From Acidimicrobiaceae bacterium (GTDB lineage Bacteria > Actinomycetota > Acidimicrobiia > Acidimicrobiales > RAAP-2): a stretch of 63,106 bases of DNA. Within the stretch, counting starts at the first letter, position 1; each line of letters opens with the position of its first letter. The notes beneath the pieces were generated by a model that was given only the letters and a program-made list of their open reading frames with translations, had not been told where the DNA came from and made no database searches. Location: positions 72,279-135,384 of the forward strand of contig PMOI01000016.1 of the NCBI GenBank assembly GCA_003162475.1, written 5' to 3'. Positions 53,476 through 62,222 of the stretch are shown here, piece by piece. Position numbers and translations under genes: made by a program.

Positions 53476-54222
53476 TCATTGAGGAGCGGTGACGTACACG
53501 TCGCTCCCCTCTCGGCGCACGCGCCAACCCCGCCATTGGACTGATTCGATGGTCTCAAGTCCGTCGGTCAAGACGTGTCGAGCGAGCACGCCCTTGATGG
53601 CCTTCGCGTCGTGACCTACCGCGCGCTTCTCGTCGTTCGCGACAAAGTGGACATTGACCACATGGCCGTTCTCGGCGAGCGAGTTGAAATCAATGCTCGC
53701 CGCGTGTTCTTGGGGCAAGAAGTTGACGACGGTCGTGTTCTTCGCTCGATTGAGTAGCAGCGGCGTCACGATCGGTCGCCAGAACTGAGCGAGTGAGGGC
53801 AACGGCTTTAGTCGTACGTTCATCCTGAGTCGGTAGTCGGCGATGGGATCTTCACTCGAGAGAAGCCCGTAGAGACCCGAAGGAACCAGTACTCGTCGTC
53901 GCAGTGCCGGTGAAAGCGAAACTGGATCGAGATGACTCCAGACAATGCCTTCGTAGCGTCGCCACGCCGGAGCCAGTAGTGCGCGATTCAACACCACTTC
54001 GTTGGTCGCCTCAACGGCGCGCTCGAGCAGTTGGCCTCGCGCGTTGAAGGTCACCTCAAGTTCACGGGGCGTTGCGCGGGCGACGAAATCACCCAGAGCA
54101 ATGAGTACTTGGCGACGTGGCTCGTCGAGAACCACGTCAAAGACGCCCGCTTTGCTCCGGCGACGACCGCCCAGGGACTTACCCAGCGACGGAGGAATCA
54201 GCACAAGGAGTCGCTTCGTCAC
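53476..54222 (-). CDS. yaaA: YaaA family peroxide-stress protein
   Basis: A 248-residue member of the DUF328/YaaA family, which in E. coli reduces intracellular iron and protects against peroxide. LVLIPPSLGKS at the start, SGLYGLLSSEDPIADYRLRMN in the middle and VNFLPQEHAASID are typical. It is on the same strand as the membrane protein; its relation to the peroxiredoxin in this window is not physical. Confidence 0.88.
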   Translation of the reverse strand: MTKRLLVLIPPSLGKSLGGRRRSKAGVFDVVLDEPRRQVLIALGDFVARATPRELEVTFNARGQLLERAVEATNEVVLNRALLAPAWRRYEGIVWSHLDPVSLSPALRRRVLVPSGLYGLLSSEDPIADYRLRMNVRLKPLPSLAQFWRPIVTPLLLNRAKNTTVVNFLPQEHAASIDFNSLAENGHVVNVHFVANDEKRAVGHDAKAIKGVLARHVLTDGLETIESVQWRGWRVRREGSDVYVTAPQ

Positions 54223-54248
54223 GACTCTTAACCGTACTGGTCAGAAAG

Positions 54249-54527
54249 TTACGCCGCGGTCAACTTCTCTTTTGTGAGACCGAATGATCGAAGAAAGTTT
54301 CGAACTCGCACCACTTGGTCCTCGGTCAACTCGCGCGTGCGCGTTGATCCGAAGGAGACAGTTTCGCCTTCCACCGATATGGCCCAATTGCCACGATGGG
54401 TCTCGTGGACCTCACCGAAACGTGCGAGCAATGAACACACGTCGTGCCACTGAATGTTGTGATTCAGTGGGTGGCAAAACAGCTTCTGGGCGGTAACGCG
54501 GTGGTGGTGATCCAACTTGATCGACAT
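54249..54527 (-). CDS. Small HicA-like/dsRBD-fold protein
   Basis: A 92-residue protein with FCHPLNHNIQWHDVCSLLARFGEV and NWAISVEGETVSF, resembling the alpha-beta-beta-beta-alpha HicA fold but lacking the usual catalytic GSH motif; HRGNWAI stands in its place. No HicB-like partner is nearby, so a toxin role is not supported. A long GAGGGGG precedes the ATG at 54527 (the TTG at 54533 is less likely). Confidence 0.6.
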   Translation of the reverse strand: MSIKLDHHHRVTAQKLFCHPLNHNIQWHDVCSLLARFGEVHETHRGNWAISVEGETVSFGSTRTRELTEDQVVRVRNFLRSFGLTKEKLTAA

Positions 54528-54583
54528 TCTCAACCCCCTCAGCGGGTAACGAGACTTTCGTCCTGGCTTTTACTATCCACCCT

Positions 54584-55804
54584 TTACGAGGGGCTGTCAA
54601 GGCTCGCGACAAGCTCAACGTGCTCAGTCATCGGGAAGAGGTCGAAGATTCGCAATTGTTCCAGGGAAAATCCGTTACCTAAGAAAATCCTAAGGTCGCG
54701 GGCGAAGGTCGCCGGGTCGCACGAGACGTAGACCAATCGCTCGGGTCGACGACGAATCAGGCTCTCGGCAACGCCCTTGGCGAGCCCGTGTCGGGGCGGG
54801 TCCAACACGACGATGGATCCTTCGCGCACGGTGTCGTTCACCGATCGCGGCGTGACCGACCACTCACGAACTTTCAACTGCTTGAGGCCCGTGGCGTTCG
54901 TGCGCGCGTCACGAACGGCGAACGGTGACGACTCGACCGCGGTCACGCGGCCACCCGGTCCCACCAACTTCGCCAGAGGAACCGCGAAGAGCCCGACACC
55001 ACTGAAGAGATCGACCACGTCATCACCCGCGGCGACGTTCGCGAACTCCAGCACCGAATCAAGGAGCACGCTCGGTGCGTCACGATGCGACTGCCAGAAC
55101 GAGAGCGGACCTACCGAGAACACGTGATCGCGTACCGCGACGCGAGAGTGCGTCGAGGGCTCGAGCGGCGCGCCGGTGAGCGAACGTAGCTCGTAGTTGG
55201 TACCACGCTCACTCTCGCGCCGAGCCACGGCGAAGGGCTCGCCGTTGCCAATGGCTCGTAGTTCGACCTCGCTGATACCGCGCCACGTAGATTGCAGCGC
55301 CGCTTCGAACGCGTCGTTAGCAATCCAACACGCGTCGATGGCGACGAGGTCGTGCGACCGGGCAGCACGCAGGCTCAACCGACCTTCTTCATCGACCGCG
55401 CAGCGAAGTCTCGTCCTCGAACCCTTCACCTCACCGGGCGCCGGGGTCACCTCGACGTCGATCTCAAGTCCCGCTATTCGTTTGAGATGTTCGGAAACCA
55501 GCGAGGCCTTCCACGATCGTTGCGCGCTCGAAGAGGCGTGCTGCAGATCACAGCCACCGCACCCTCCCGGATGCGCGTAGGGACACGGTGCCTTGACGCG
55601 ATCGGGGCTCGGATCGAGCACCTCGATGGCGTCACCACGGTAGAAGCTCGACGTCGTCTCGCTCACGTCAACTCGAACAAGTTCACCCGGCAATGAATGA
55701 CGTACGAAGATGACACGCCCGTCGTCGGCGCGTCCCACGCCGCCACCAGTGGCCGGACGGTCAATCCTCACCGTCATTGTCTCGTCGGACGAGCGCTCGC
55801 TCAC
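54584..55804 (-). CDS. 23S rRNA (uracil-5-)-methyltransferase, RlmD/RumA type
   Basis: A 406-residue SAM methyltransferase of the TrmA/RumA family. A TRAM domain (about 10-60) is followed by an Fe-S cysteine cluster (Cys74, Cys82, Cys85 in CPYAHPGGCGGCDLQ plus a Cys near 158). The SAM motif is VVDLFSGVGLFAVPL, and the nucleophile lies in YVSCDPATFARDL. Substrate is 23S U1939 in RumA, but tRNA U54 or other U residues cannot be excluded. Confidence 0.92.
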   Translation of the reverse strand: MSERSSDETMTVRIDRPATGGGVGRADDGRVIFVRHSLPGELVRVDVSETTSSFYRGDAIEVLDPSPDRVKAPCPYAHPGGCGGCDLQHASSSAQRSWKASLVSEHLKRIAGLEIDVEVTPAPGEVKGSRTRLRCAVDEEGRLSLRAARSHDLVAIDACWIANDAFEAALQSTWRGISEVELRAIGNGEPFAVARRESERGTNYELRSLTGAPLEPSTHSRVAVRDHVFSVGPLSFWQSHRDAPSVLLDSVLEFANVAAGDDVVDLFSGVGLFAVPLAKLVGPGGRVTAVESSPFAVRDARTNATGLKQLKVREWSVTPRSVNDTVREGSIVVLDPPRHGLAKGVAESLIRRRPERLVYVSCDPATFARDLRIFLGNGFSLEQLRIFDLFPMTEHVELVASLDSPS

Positions 55805-55813
55805 GGTCGTGAC

Positions 55814-56485
55814 CTAGCCCACACGACGTAAGAACAAATCGACAAGTTCCTGCGCTCGTGCACGCGCCGCCGGCGTCTCTCGTGCCGTCTCGCTCAACAA
55901 CGCCTCGAGGTCGAGCCCGAGGTTTCTCGTGTCCTCCTCGTCGGAGGCCAACCACTCTTTTAATTGCTCTTCGTCGATCTCGGGATGGAACTGAACGCCC
56001 ACGTTCTGTCCAATGGCAAAGGCCTGCACCGCGCGCGGCGAGGTCGCCCAGAGCTCAGCCGAGGCCGGCAAAGTGCAGTGATCGAAGTGAAATTCGAACC
56101 ACGGTCCTCGTGGAAGCTCGACGTCGGCCACGACGTCAATCTCGAACCAGCCGATTTCGCCGTCTGGTGCTCGACGTACGTCGCCCCCGTAGTAGCGACA
56201 AAGTGCCTGGGCGCCGAAACAGATGCCCAGAATGGGTAGCGAGCGCTTCTCGGCGTCGCCAATGAGGGCCAGCTCTCGGTGAAACCACGCCGCCTCGACC
56301 TCTTGGTCGTACACGGCGCACTTCGATCCGAGAATGAACATCACGTCGTAACCGTCGAGTGACGGCGTCGTGCTGTTTTCGTCCATCATGACGAGATCGA
56401 CCTCGTAGCCCCGCGCTTCAAAGGCCTCGCCTACGAGTCCCGGACGGTCTTCGTAGTGGTGACGGAGTGCGAGTGCGCGAGCCAT
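55814..56485 (-). CDS. Class I glutamine amidotransferase
   Basis: A 223-residue stand-alone GATase domain. The nucleophile is Cys89 in GICFGAQAL, with VQFHPEID giving His and Glu. There is no synthase partner next to it. Such single proteins include gamma-glutamyl-GABA hydrolase-like and GMP synthase-like enzymes; I cannot choose. It begins 42 bases downstream of the DUF3039 gene. Confidence 0.86.
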   Translation of the reverse strand: MARALALRHHYEDRPGLVGEAFEARGYEVDLVMMDENSTTPSLDGYDVMFILGSKCAVYDQEVEAAWFHRELALIGDAEKRSLPILGICFGAQALCRYYGGDVRRAPDGEIGWFEIDVVADVELPRGPWFEFHFDHCTLPASAELWATSPRAVQAFAIGQNVGVQFHPEIDEEQLKEWLASDEEDTRNLGLDLEALLSETARETPAARARAQELVDLFLRRVG

Positions 56486-56527
56486 AGTGCCTTTGACTCT
56501 AGTGAAGGGGCTCGAGAGCTCCTCCGC

Positions 56528-56812
56528 TCACGCGTCCGGTACTGACCAACCCAGCGACTTCGCGATGTCCTTGCACGTCGGACAGAGCGGGTATTTCTTC
56601 GGGTCCCGACCGGGAACCCAGACCTTTCCGCACAGGGCGCGTACGGGCGTTGAGTTCACCATGCCCTCGACCACGGAGTTCTCCAGCGCCACGAAATCAC
56701 CGTCCTTTGGGGTGTAGCCCTCCAGCACCAAGTGCGTAAATCGCTCGTGGTCGCCGTCGTCGAGACGCGTCGTCGATTCGACGACAACTTCGGTCTCCAA
56801 CTGAACACTCAC
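56528..56812 (-). CDS. DUF3039 zinc-ribbon-like protein
   Basis: A 94-residue protein of the actinobacterial DUF3039 family. ENSVVEGMVNSTPVRALCGKVWVPGRDP and YPLCPTCKD contain the three conserved cysteines. The function is unknown. Two starts, GTG 56812 and TTG 56821, are possible, neither with a Shine-Dalgarno; a leaderless mRNA is plausible. It is divergent from the small protein at 56852. Confidence 0.82.
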   Translation of the reverse strand: MSVQLETEVVVESTTRLDDGDHERFTHLVLEGYTPKDGDFVALENSVVEGMVNSTPVRALCGKVWVPGRDPKKYPLCPTCKDIAKSLGWSVPDA

Positions 56813-56851
56813 GTCGAACAATTTAGTCAGAACACGTAGTGTCTGTATGCC

Positions 56852-57070
56852 ATGAAGCGACGTCGCCGCCCGTTACCCTCCACACGCCCACTGGGTCGCG
56901 TCGCGTCGCACTTCACACGTGAAGGCACGCCCAAGAACCCCTATCGCACCGAGCGCGAAGCCCAGAGTGCCGCGCAACTGGCGTGGACACTGAACGGCGC
57001 CGACCTCAACGCGTACCGCTGCGACTACTGCCACCAGTGGCACGTCGGCAAGCGCTTTCGCGACGATTAG
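56852..57070 (+). CDS. Small basic putative zinc-binding protein
   Basis: A 72-residue protein, Arg-rich at its N-terminus, with CDYCHQWHVG near the end (two Cys and two His, possible zinc site) and PYRTEREAQSAA ahead of it. I do not know the family. It is on the opposite strand to DUF3039 and 53 bases before the RAM-domain gene. Confidence 0.6.
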   Translation: MKRRRRPLPSTRPLGRVASHFTREGTPKNPYRTEREAQSAAQLAWTLNGADLNAYRCDYCHQWHVGKRFRDD

Positions 57071-57123
57071 CGAAACAATTGAAAAACGGGCAATATGGGA
57101 GGACTCAAAACGAAAGGTCTCCC

Positions 57124-57360
57124 ATGGCGGTCCAGGCGTACATCTTGATTCAGTCCGAAATTGGCTCAAGCGAAAAGGTGGTTCTAGCCACCCGTGCCGT
57201 GCCCGGCGTCCTCGAGTCCTTCGAAGTGACCGGCCCCTACGACGTGATCGTTCGTTGTGAAGCCGAGAGTGTGGACGACCTCGGCAAGTTCATCGTGGGA
57301 GCGATTCAAAAAGTGCCCGGTATCACGCGCACGTTGACCTGCCCGGTGGTCAACATCTAG
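57124..57360 (+). CDS. Stand-alone Lrp/AsnC ligand-binding (RAM) domain protein
   Basis: A 78-residue protein consisting only of the effector-binding domain: VLATRAVPGVLESFEVTGPYDVIVRCEAES and ITRTLTCPVV. There is no helix-turn-helix, so it does not bind DNA directly. Such proteins may sense amino acids or regulate a partner. AAAGG is 6 bases ahead of the ATG. It overlaps the convergent CaiB gene by 4 bases. Confidence 0.88.
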   Translation: MAVQAYILIQSEIGSSEKVVLATRAVPGVLESFEVTGPYDVIVRCEAESVDDLGKFIVGAIQKVPGITRTLTCPVVNI

Positions 57361-58490
57361 CCAAAGGCACCCTCGGCACGCAGCGCCGCGAGTCGTTCTT
57401 CGTTCACGCCCCACGCCAATAGTCCTTGTCGAGTGCCCGAACCCGGCTTTCGCGGTGGTGAACTCACGATTCCTGGCGTCTTGGAGAACCGCGGGGCCGG
57501 ATTCGGCTGCGTCGCCCCTTCGTTGGTAAAGACCCCTCGAGACGTGTTGTACGGGTGGCGCGCCGCCTCCGAAGGTGAGAGAACGGGCGTCACGCAGGCG
57601 TCCGCGTCAGCGAAGATCTCGGTCCAGTCGTCGCGGGTCTTCGTTCGAAAGAGTTGCGCGAAGCGCTCTTTCATCTCGGGCCACTTCGTCCGGTCCATCT
57701 GCGGGGGCAGATCGTCAGCGCTGAGACCGAGCCCGAGCAGGAGTTCGTCGTAGAACTTGGATTCAATCGCACCCACCGCGACGAATCGACCGTCACTAGT
57801 CTCGTACACCTCGTAGAAGTGCGCGCCGCTATCGAGGATGTTGACGCCGCGCTCTTCCGTCCAGTATCCGGCGTTCAAAAAGGAGTGCGTCATGGCCATC
57901 ATCGAAGCGGTCCCGTCGACCATCGACGCGTCGACGACCTGGCCCTCGCCGCTTTGTTGAGCGCAGAACACCGCCGCGAGCACACCAAACACCAAGAACA
58001 GCGCGCCACCGCCAAAGTCGCCCACGAGGTTGAGGGCCGGCACCGGTCGCTCACCTACTCGTCCGAGGGGCCATAACGCGCCCGAAATCGCCACGTAGTT
58101 GATGTCGTGGCCAGCACGCGCCGCTAACGCCCCTTCTTGTCCGTAACCGGTCATGCGCCCGTACACCAGACGTTTGTTGCGTTGCCAGACGTCGTCAGGC
58201 CCGAGACCGAGTCGTTCCGTCACGCCCGGGCGAAAGCCCTCGATGAGGACGTCGGCCTGTTCGCAGAGATCGAGGACGAGCTCGCGTCCCGCGTCACTCT
58301 TTAGGTCGAGCGCCACGGAGTGACGCGACCGATTGAGGACGTCCCACGTTGTCGTGGCGTCCGCGTCAGGATCGCCTCGTTCGAGACGCAGCACGTCGGC
58401 GCCGAGGTCCGCGAGCAACATACAGGCGTAGGGACTCGCGCCGATACCGGCTAACTCGAGGACCTTCAGTCCCGTCAGTGGTCCACTCAC
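57357..58490 (-). CDS. CaiB/BaiF family CoA-transferase (AMACR-like)
   Basis: A 377-residue family III CoA-transferase. The start GPLTGLKVLELAGIGASPYACMLLADLGADVLRLERGD and GRMTGYGQEG are typical of alpha-methylacyl-CoA racemase and formyl-CoA transferase relatives. Asp in the middle (VVDASMVDG) lies in the catalytic region. GTG at 58490 gives the exact family start. It follows an acyl-CoA dehydrogenase at 37 bases, suggesting a branched or steroid-like acyl-CoA route. Confidence 0.9.
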   Translation of the reverse strand: MSGPLTGLKVLELAGIGASPYACMLLADLGADVLRLERGDPDADATTTWDVLNRSRHSVALDLKSDAGRELVLDLCEQADVLIEGFRPGVTERLGLGPDDVWQRNKRLVYGRMTGYGQEGALAARAGHDINYVAISGALWPLGRVGERPVPALNLVGDFGGGALFLVFGVLAAVFCAQQSGEGQVVDASMVDGTASMMAMTHSFLNAGYWTEERGVNILDSGAHFYEVYETSDGRFVAVGAIESKFYDELLLGLGLSADDLPPQMDRTKWPEMKERFAQLFRTKTRDDWTEIFADADACVTPVLSPSEAARHPYNTSRGVFTNEGATQPNPAPRFSKTPGIVSSPPRKPGSGTRQGLLAWGVNEERLAALRAEGAFG

Positions 58491-58527
58491 AGCGTCAGTG
58501 TACGTGAGCTCGCCTTGGCGATCGTGA

Positions 58528-59697
58528 CTAGTCCCACCACAGATCGTGACCGAGCACACCTCGCGCGATGAGACCGAGTTGGATCTGACTGGTCCCTTCC
58601 ACGATGGTGAGTTGACGAGCGTCTCGGTAGTACTGCTCGGTCGGGTGATCCTCCATGTACCCGGCCGCACCGAGAAGTTGGACCGCGAGCCCCGAAGCCT
58701 TGACGGCCACCTCGGTCGCCTTGTACTTCGCCATCGACAACATGGGAACGTATTCCTTGGTGTACTTGCCCTGGTCCGCGAGCCACGCGGCGCGGTAGGT
58801 CAAGAAACGCGCGGCTTCGATCTCGGTGGCGCACTTGGCAATCTCCCACTGAATTCCTTGAAACTCGGCAATGGTCTTACCAAAGGCCTCGCGTTCCTTC
58901 ACGTAGTTCGTCGCGTACATCAGTGCCCCCTCGGCGAGACCGAGACCACGTGCCGCCACGATGGGCCGCATGGCGTTGAGCGACTCCATCGCGATAGCGA
59001 AACCTCCGCCGATCACTTGTCGAGGACCGACTCGCACGTTGTCGAAGACGATCTCCGCGGTGTCGATGCCCTTAACGCCCATCTTCTTGTCGACGCGGGG
59101 CCTCGAGACCCCGGGAGTGTCGGCGTCGACGATGAAGCCCCAGATATTCGTGTGGTGCCGTAGCGCGGGGTCACCAATCTTCGCGAAGACGACGAACCAG
59201 TCGGCCTGCATTCCTCCCGAGATCCAACACTTGGTGCCGTTGAGGACGAAACCACCCTCGACGTCGGGGTCCTCCGTCGCGCGCGTCTTCATGCCCGCGA
59301 CGTCCGAACCCGCTCCGGGTTCCGAGAGGCAGAACGCCGAACGTTTGGCCCCGTCCGCGATAGACGGCAAGTAGCGCTGCTTTTGTTCCTCGTTGCCGGC
59401 GATCATGATGGGACCCGTAGGTAAACGCGTCAACAACAACATCAAACCCAGCACGTTCGAGTATTTGGTCACCTCTTCGATCGCCAAGGTGAGCCCCATG
59501 ATGCCCGCGCCCGATCCTCCGTACGCCTCGGGGATACAGAGACCTAGGAGATCGGCCTTCTTGAATTCATCGAAGATGTCTTGGGGATAGGCGCCCGACG
59601 TGTCGATCTCTCGCGCTCGCGGTCGGATCTTCTCTTGCGCGAGTTTTCGTACACTGAGTTGAAGTTCTCGAAGTTCGCCAGAGAGTTCGAAGTCCAT
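58528..59697 (-). CDS. Acyl-CoA dehydrogenase
   Basis: A 389-residue FAD enzyme of beta-oxidation. AFCLSEPGAGSDVAGMKT and CWISGGMQADWFVVFAK are the substrate and FAD binding signatures. The catalytic base position is in the TEQYYRDARQLTIVEGTSQIQ region, typical of the family. ATG at 59697 gives MDFELSGELRELQ. It leads a short operon with the CaiB-type transferase. Confidence 0.94.
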   Translation of the reverse strand: MDFELSGELRELQLSVRKLAQEKIRPRAREIDTSGAYPQDIFDEFKKADLLGLCIPEAYGGSGAGIMGLTLAIEEVTKYSNVLGLMLLLTRLPTGPIMIAGNEEQKQRYLPSIADGAKRSAFCLSEPGAGSDVAGMKTRATEDPDVEGGFVLNGTKCWISGGMQADWFVVFAKIGDPALRHHTNIWGFIVDADTPGVSRPRVDKKMGVKGIDTAEIVFDNVRVGPRQVIGGGFAIAMESLNAMRPIVAARGLGLAEGALMYATNYVKEREAFGKTIAEFQGIQWEIAKCATEIEAARFLTYRAAWLADQGKYTKEYVPMLSMAKYKATEVAVKASGLAVQLLGAAGYMEDHPTEQYYRDARQLTIVEGTSQIQLGLIARGVLGHDLWWD

Positions 59698-59849
59698 ATC
59701 CAGCAAGTTAGTCCCTGAAGCCCGAGCGTCTTTAAGCCGACACCCTTCTCTTCGTCGACGGGAGTTTCGAGATTGCAACGTCGTTCCAATCATCACGCGC
59801 GAGGTCGTTTCCCGCGATGTCGGCCACTCCCTTATGAAAGACTTCTCTC

Positions 59850-60161
59850 ATGAAACGCGCGACGATGAACTACTCGCAACGAATCGTCATCGTGGTCGGC
59901 ATCGGCGTCGCGCTCTACTTCTTCGGCGCCTGGGCGATGACGTGGGGTACGAGAGGGCTCACCGGCTGGACTGGCTACGCGCCTGTAAGCAACACAGCTT
60001 CGTCAACATTTACCGCTACGTCAATATTTCTCGGCACAGGTCTGCATCCCTGGGTTCGACTCGTCATCTGGCTGATCATCGCGGCCGCGTGGGTCGGCTC
60101 CTCTTTGGTGTTGCTACGAAGCAGGAACCCCGAGGTTGACGCAATAGATCTCGGCAACTGA
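59850..60161 (+). CDS. Small two-span membrane protein
   Basis: A 103-residue protein with two hydrophobic segments (about 11-30 and 68-90) joined by a polar, Thr/Ser-rich loop. No family recognised. The frame is clean and has an ATG at 59850, but coding status rests on composition and membrane-segment layout alone. Confidence 0.5.
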   Translation: MKRATMNYSQRIVIVVGIGVALYFFGAWAMTWGTRGLTGWTGYAPVSNTASSTFTATSIFLGTGLHPWVRLVIWLIIAAAWVGSSLVLLRSRNPEVDAIDLGN

Positions 60162-60222
60162 CCGAGCATCGTTCGTGGGCTCTAAGAGGAGCACCGCGTC
60201 TCCGTCTGGCTACGTCGCTCCC

Positions 60223-61353
60223 CTACGAAGCCGTCGCCGGGTCAGAGAGAACATCCACTTTGCGAGGGGCGATCAACACGTCGCGCGCGACGATGCTCGG
60301 TCGCACGTGGGTACCGAGTTCAATCTCCGAACCAACGTCGCTTCGAACATCGACGCGAACGGAAATCTCACCGACCTGAACAACGAGGCGTGTCACGGCA
60401 CCGAGAAAACTCTTGCGGGTCACGAAGCCCTTGCCCTCGGGGTCGACCGCGATCGCGATGTCTTCTGGTCGAAGGAGAGCGTCAACCGGTCCCGACAAGG
60501 AACTTCCTTCGCCGCTTCGAACGGGACAGCGCTGACCGAAGATGACCACTTCTCGGCCGGAAGCATCAACCGGCACTCGGCTCGAAATGCCCACGAACTG
60601 CGCGACGAACGCAGTGACGGGGCGTGCGTAGAGCTCAGAAGGCGTAGCCACCTGCTCGATGTGGCCGCGTGACATCACGCACACGCGATCGGCCATCGAG
60701 AGTACTTCTTCTTGGTCGTGCGTGACAAAGACCGTGGTGATGGCGAGTCGTTGCTGAAGGGAACGAATCTGATCGCGAAGTTCGGCGCGCACGATCGCGT
60801 CGAGCGCCGAGAGCGGTTCGTCAAGTAAGAGCACGCGAGGCTCGATCGCGAGGGCGCGTGCCAGGGCCACGCGCTGTTGCTGCCCACCGGACATCTGGTG
60901 GGGATATTTGCCGGCCTGATCGCTGAGACCCACCATCTCGAGGAGTTCTCCTGCCTTCGCACGTCGCTTGGACGCAGACTGCTTGCGCATTCGTAGGCCG
61001 AAGGCCACGTTATTCAGGACATTCAAATTGGGAAAGAGCGAGTAACTCTGAAAGACCATTCCCATGTCGCGCTTTTGTGCACTGACGTTCGAGAGGTCTT
61101 CGCCGCCCACGACGACTCGTCCACTGTCGAGTTGTTCGAAGCCCGCGAGCACGCGTAGCGCCGTCGTTTTGCCGCAACCCGACGGTCCGAGCAACGCCAT
61201 GAACTCACCGGGTTCGATCTTGAGCGTGAGACCGTCCAGGGCTCGAACCTTGCCATAGGTGCGCACCAGGTTCTCCAAGCTCACTGAGGCTCCACCACTC
61301 GCCGCGTTCTGCGTCAACGTACTCGTCACGGGTGTCTCTTTCATTTGGGTCAC
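60223..61353 (-). CDS. ABC importer ATPase (PotA/FbpC/CysA class)
   Basis: A 376-residue ATPase with a C-terminal TOBE domain (about 250-376). Walker A GPSGCGKTTALRVLAG, signature [17 protein letters not shown], Walker B VLLLDEPLSALDA and the VFVTHDQEEVLSMADRV switch region are perfect. The class imports spermidine/putrescine, Fe3+, sulfate or thiamine. It overlaps the permease by 4 bases (ATGA). The binding protein is beyond the right edge, so the substrate is unknown. Confidence 0.94.
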   Translation of the reverse strand: MTQMKETPVTSTLTQNAASGGASVSLENLVRTYGKVRALDGLTLKIEPGEFMALLGPSGCGKTTALRVLAGFEQLDSGRVVVGGEDLSNVSAQKRDMGMVFQSYSLFPNLNVLNNVAFGLRMRKQSASKRRAKAGELLEMVGLSDQAGKYPHQMSGGQQQRVALARALAIEPRVLLLDEPLSALDAIVRAELRDQIRSLQQRLAITTVFVTHDQEEVLSMADRVCVMSRGHIEQVATPSELYARPVTAFVAQFVGISSRVPVDASGREVVIFGQRCPVRSGEGSSLSGPVDALLRPEDIAIAVDPEGKGFVTRKSFLGAVTRLVVQVGEISVRVDVRSDVGSEIELGTHVRPSIVARDVLIAPRKVDVLSDPATAS

Positions 61354-62222
61354 TTTGTGCTCATTTTCCTACGTCCCGACCGTGAACGGTCGAGAGAGAC
61401 GATAATCGTCACCAACACGATCGCGCCGACAAGGCCGACCATCGCCGCGGCTATCTGAACGTGGCCATTGCTCGCGTTCTGGAATTGGTAGATCCACACC
61501 GGAATCGTCGTCCAGAGGTCCAAACTCGCCATGGTGAATTCGCCGAGCGCCAGCGCCAGCGTGAGGACCAGCGCGGACATGAGGGCCGGACGAAGATTTG
61601 GCAGCACGACTCGCCACAAGGTCTTGATCCAGTTCCCACCGAGCGATCGCGACGCTTCCGTGAGCGTCTTGAGATCAACGGCACCCAGCCCGGCGTCGAG
61701 CGAGCGGTACACGAAGGGCATGGCGAGGATGACGTACATGAAGCTGAGGAGATACGGCGACGACTTCACCCACAGCGGGGACGCGTCCAAAACGCCGACA
61801 ATGAGGACGATGGGTGGGATGACGATGGGCAGCACGGTGACGAAATCAAGAACTCGTCTCATCCGCGGCACTCGCAGGTGGACGTAGATCGCGGTGGGAA
61901 TCATGAGCAACGCGGAGACCACCACCGTGACGATGGTTATCCGCATCGACAGCGCGAAGGCGGCGGAGAATCCCGGCGACGAAGGAATACTTTCAATCGC
62001 GCGAAGGGAGAAGCCGCCTTGGATATCTTCGAGTGAGAACTTTATGCCGGCGTAGAGGGGTCCCAAGAAATAGATGCCAGCGAGGACCATGACAATGAGG
62101 CGCCACCAACGAAAGTGTCGACGTTTCTTCGCCCGGCCCGACGAAAACTCTTCAAGAGCTGGACTCTTCTCGCTTAGTGAAGCGAGCGTACCGGCCCCTT
62201 CGACACCACCTAGAGCAGCCAT
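61350..62222 (-). CDS. ABC importer permease (PotC-like)
   Basis: A 290-residue permease with six spans. LTEASRSLGGNWIKTLWRVVLPNLRPALMSA is the cytoplasmic EAA loop that docks with the ATPase. An extended basic N-terminus (about 40 residues) precedes the first span. It overlaps the upstream permease by 13 bases. Confidence 0.92.
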   Translation of the reverse strand: MAALGGVEGAGTLASLSEKSPALEEFSSGRAKKRRHFRWWRLIVMVLAGIYFLGPLYAGIKFSLEDIQGGFSLRAIESIPSSPGFSAAFALSMRITIVTVVVSALLMIPTAIYVHLRVPRMRRVLDFVTVLPIVIPPIVLIVGVLDASPLWVKSSPYLLSFMYVILAMPFVYRSLDAGLGAVDLKTLTEASRSLGGNWIKTLWRVVLPNLRPALMSALVLTLALALGEFTMASLDLWTTIPVWIYQFQNASNGHVQIAAAMVGLVGAIVLVTIIVSLDRSRSGRRKMSTK

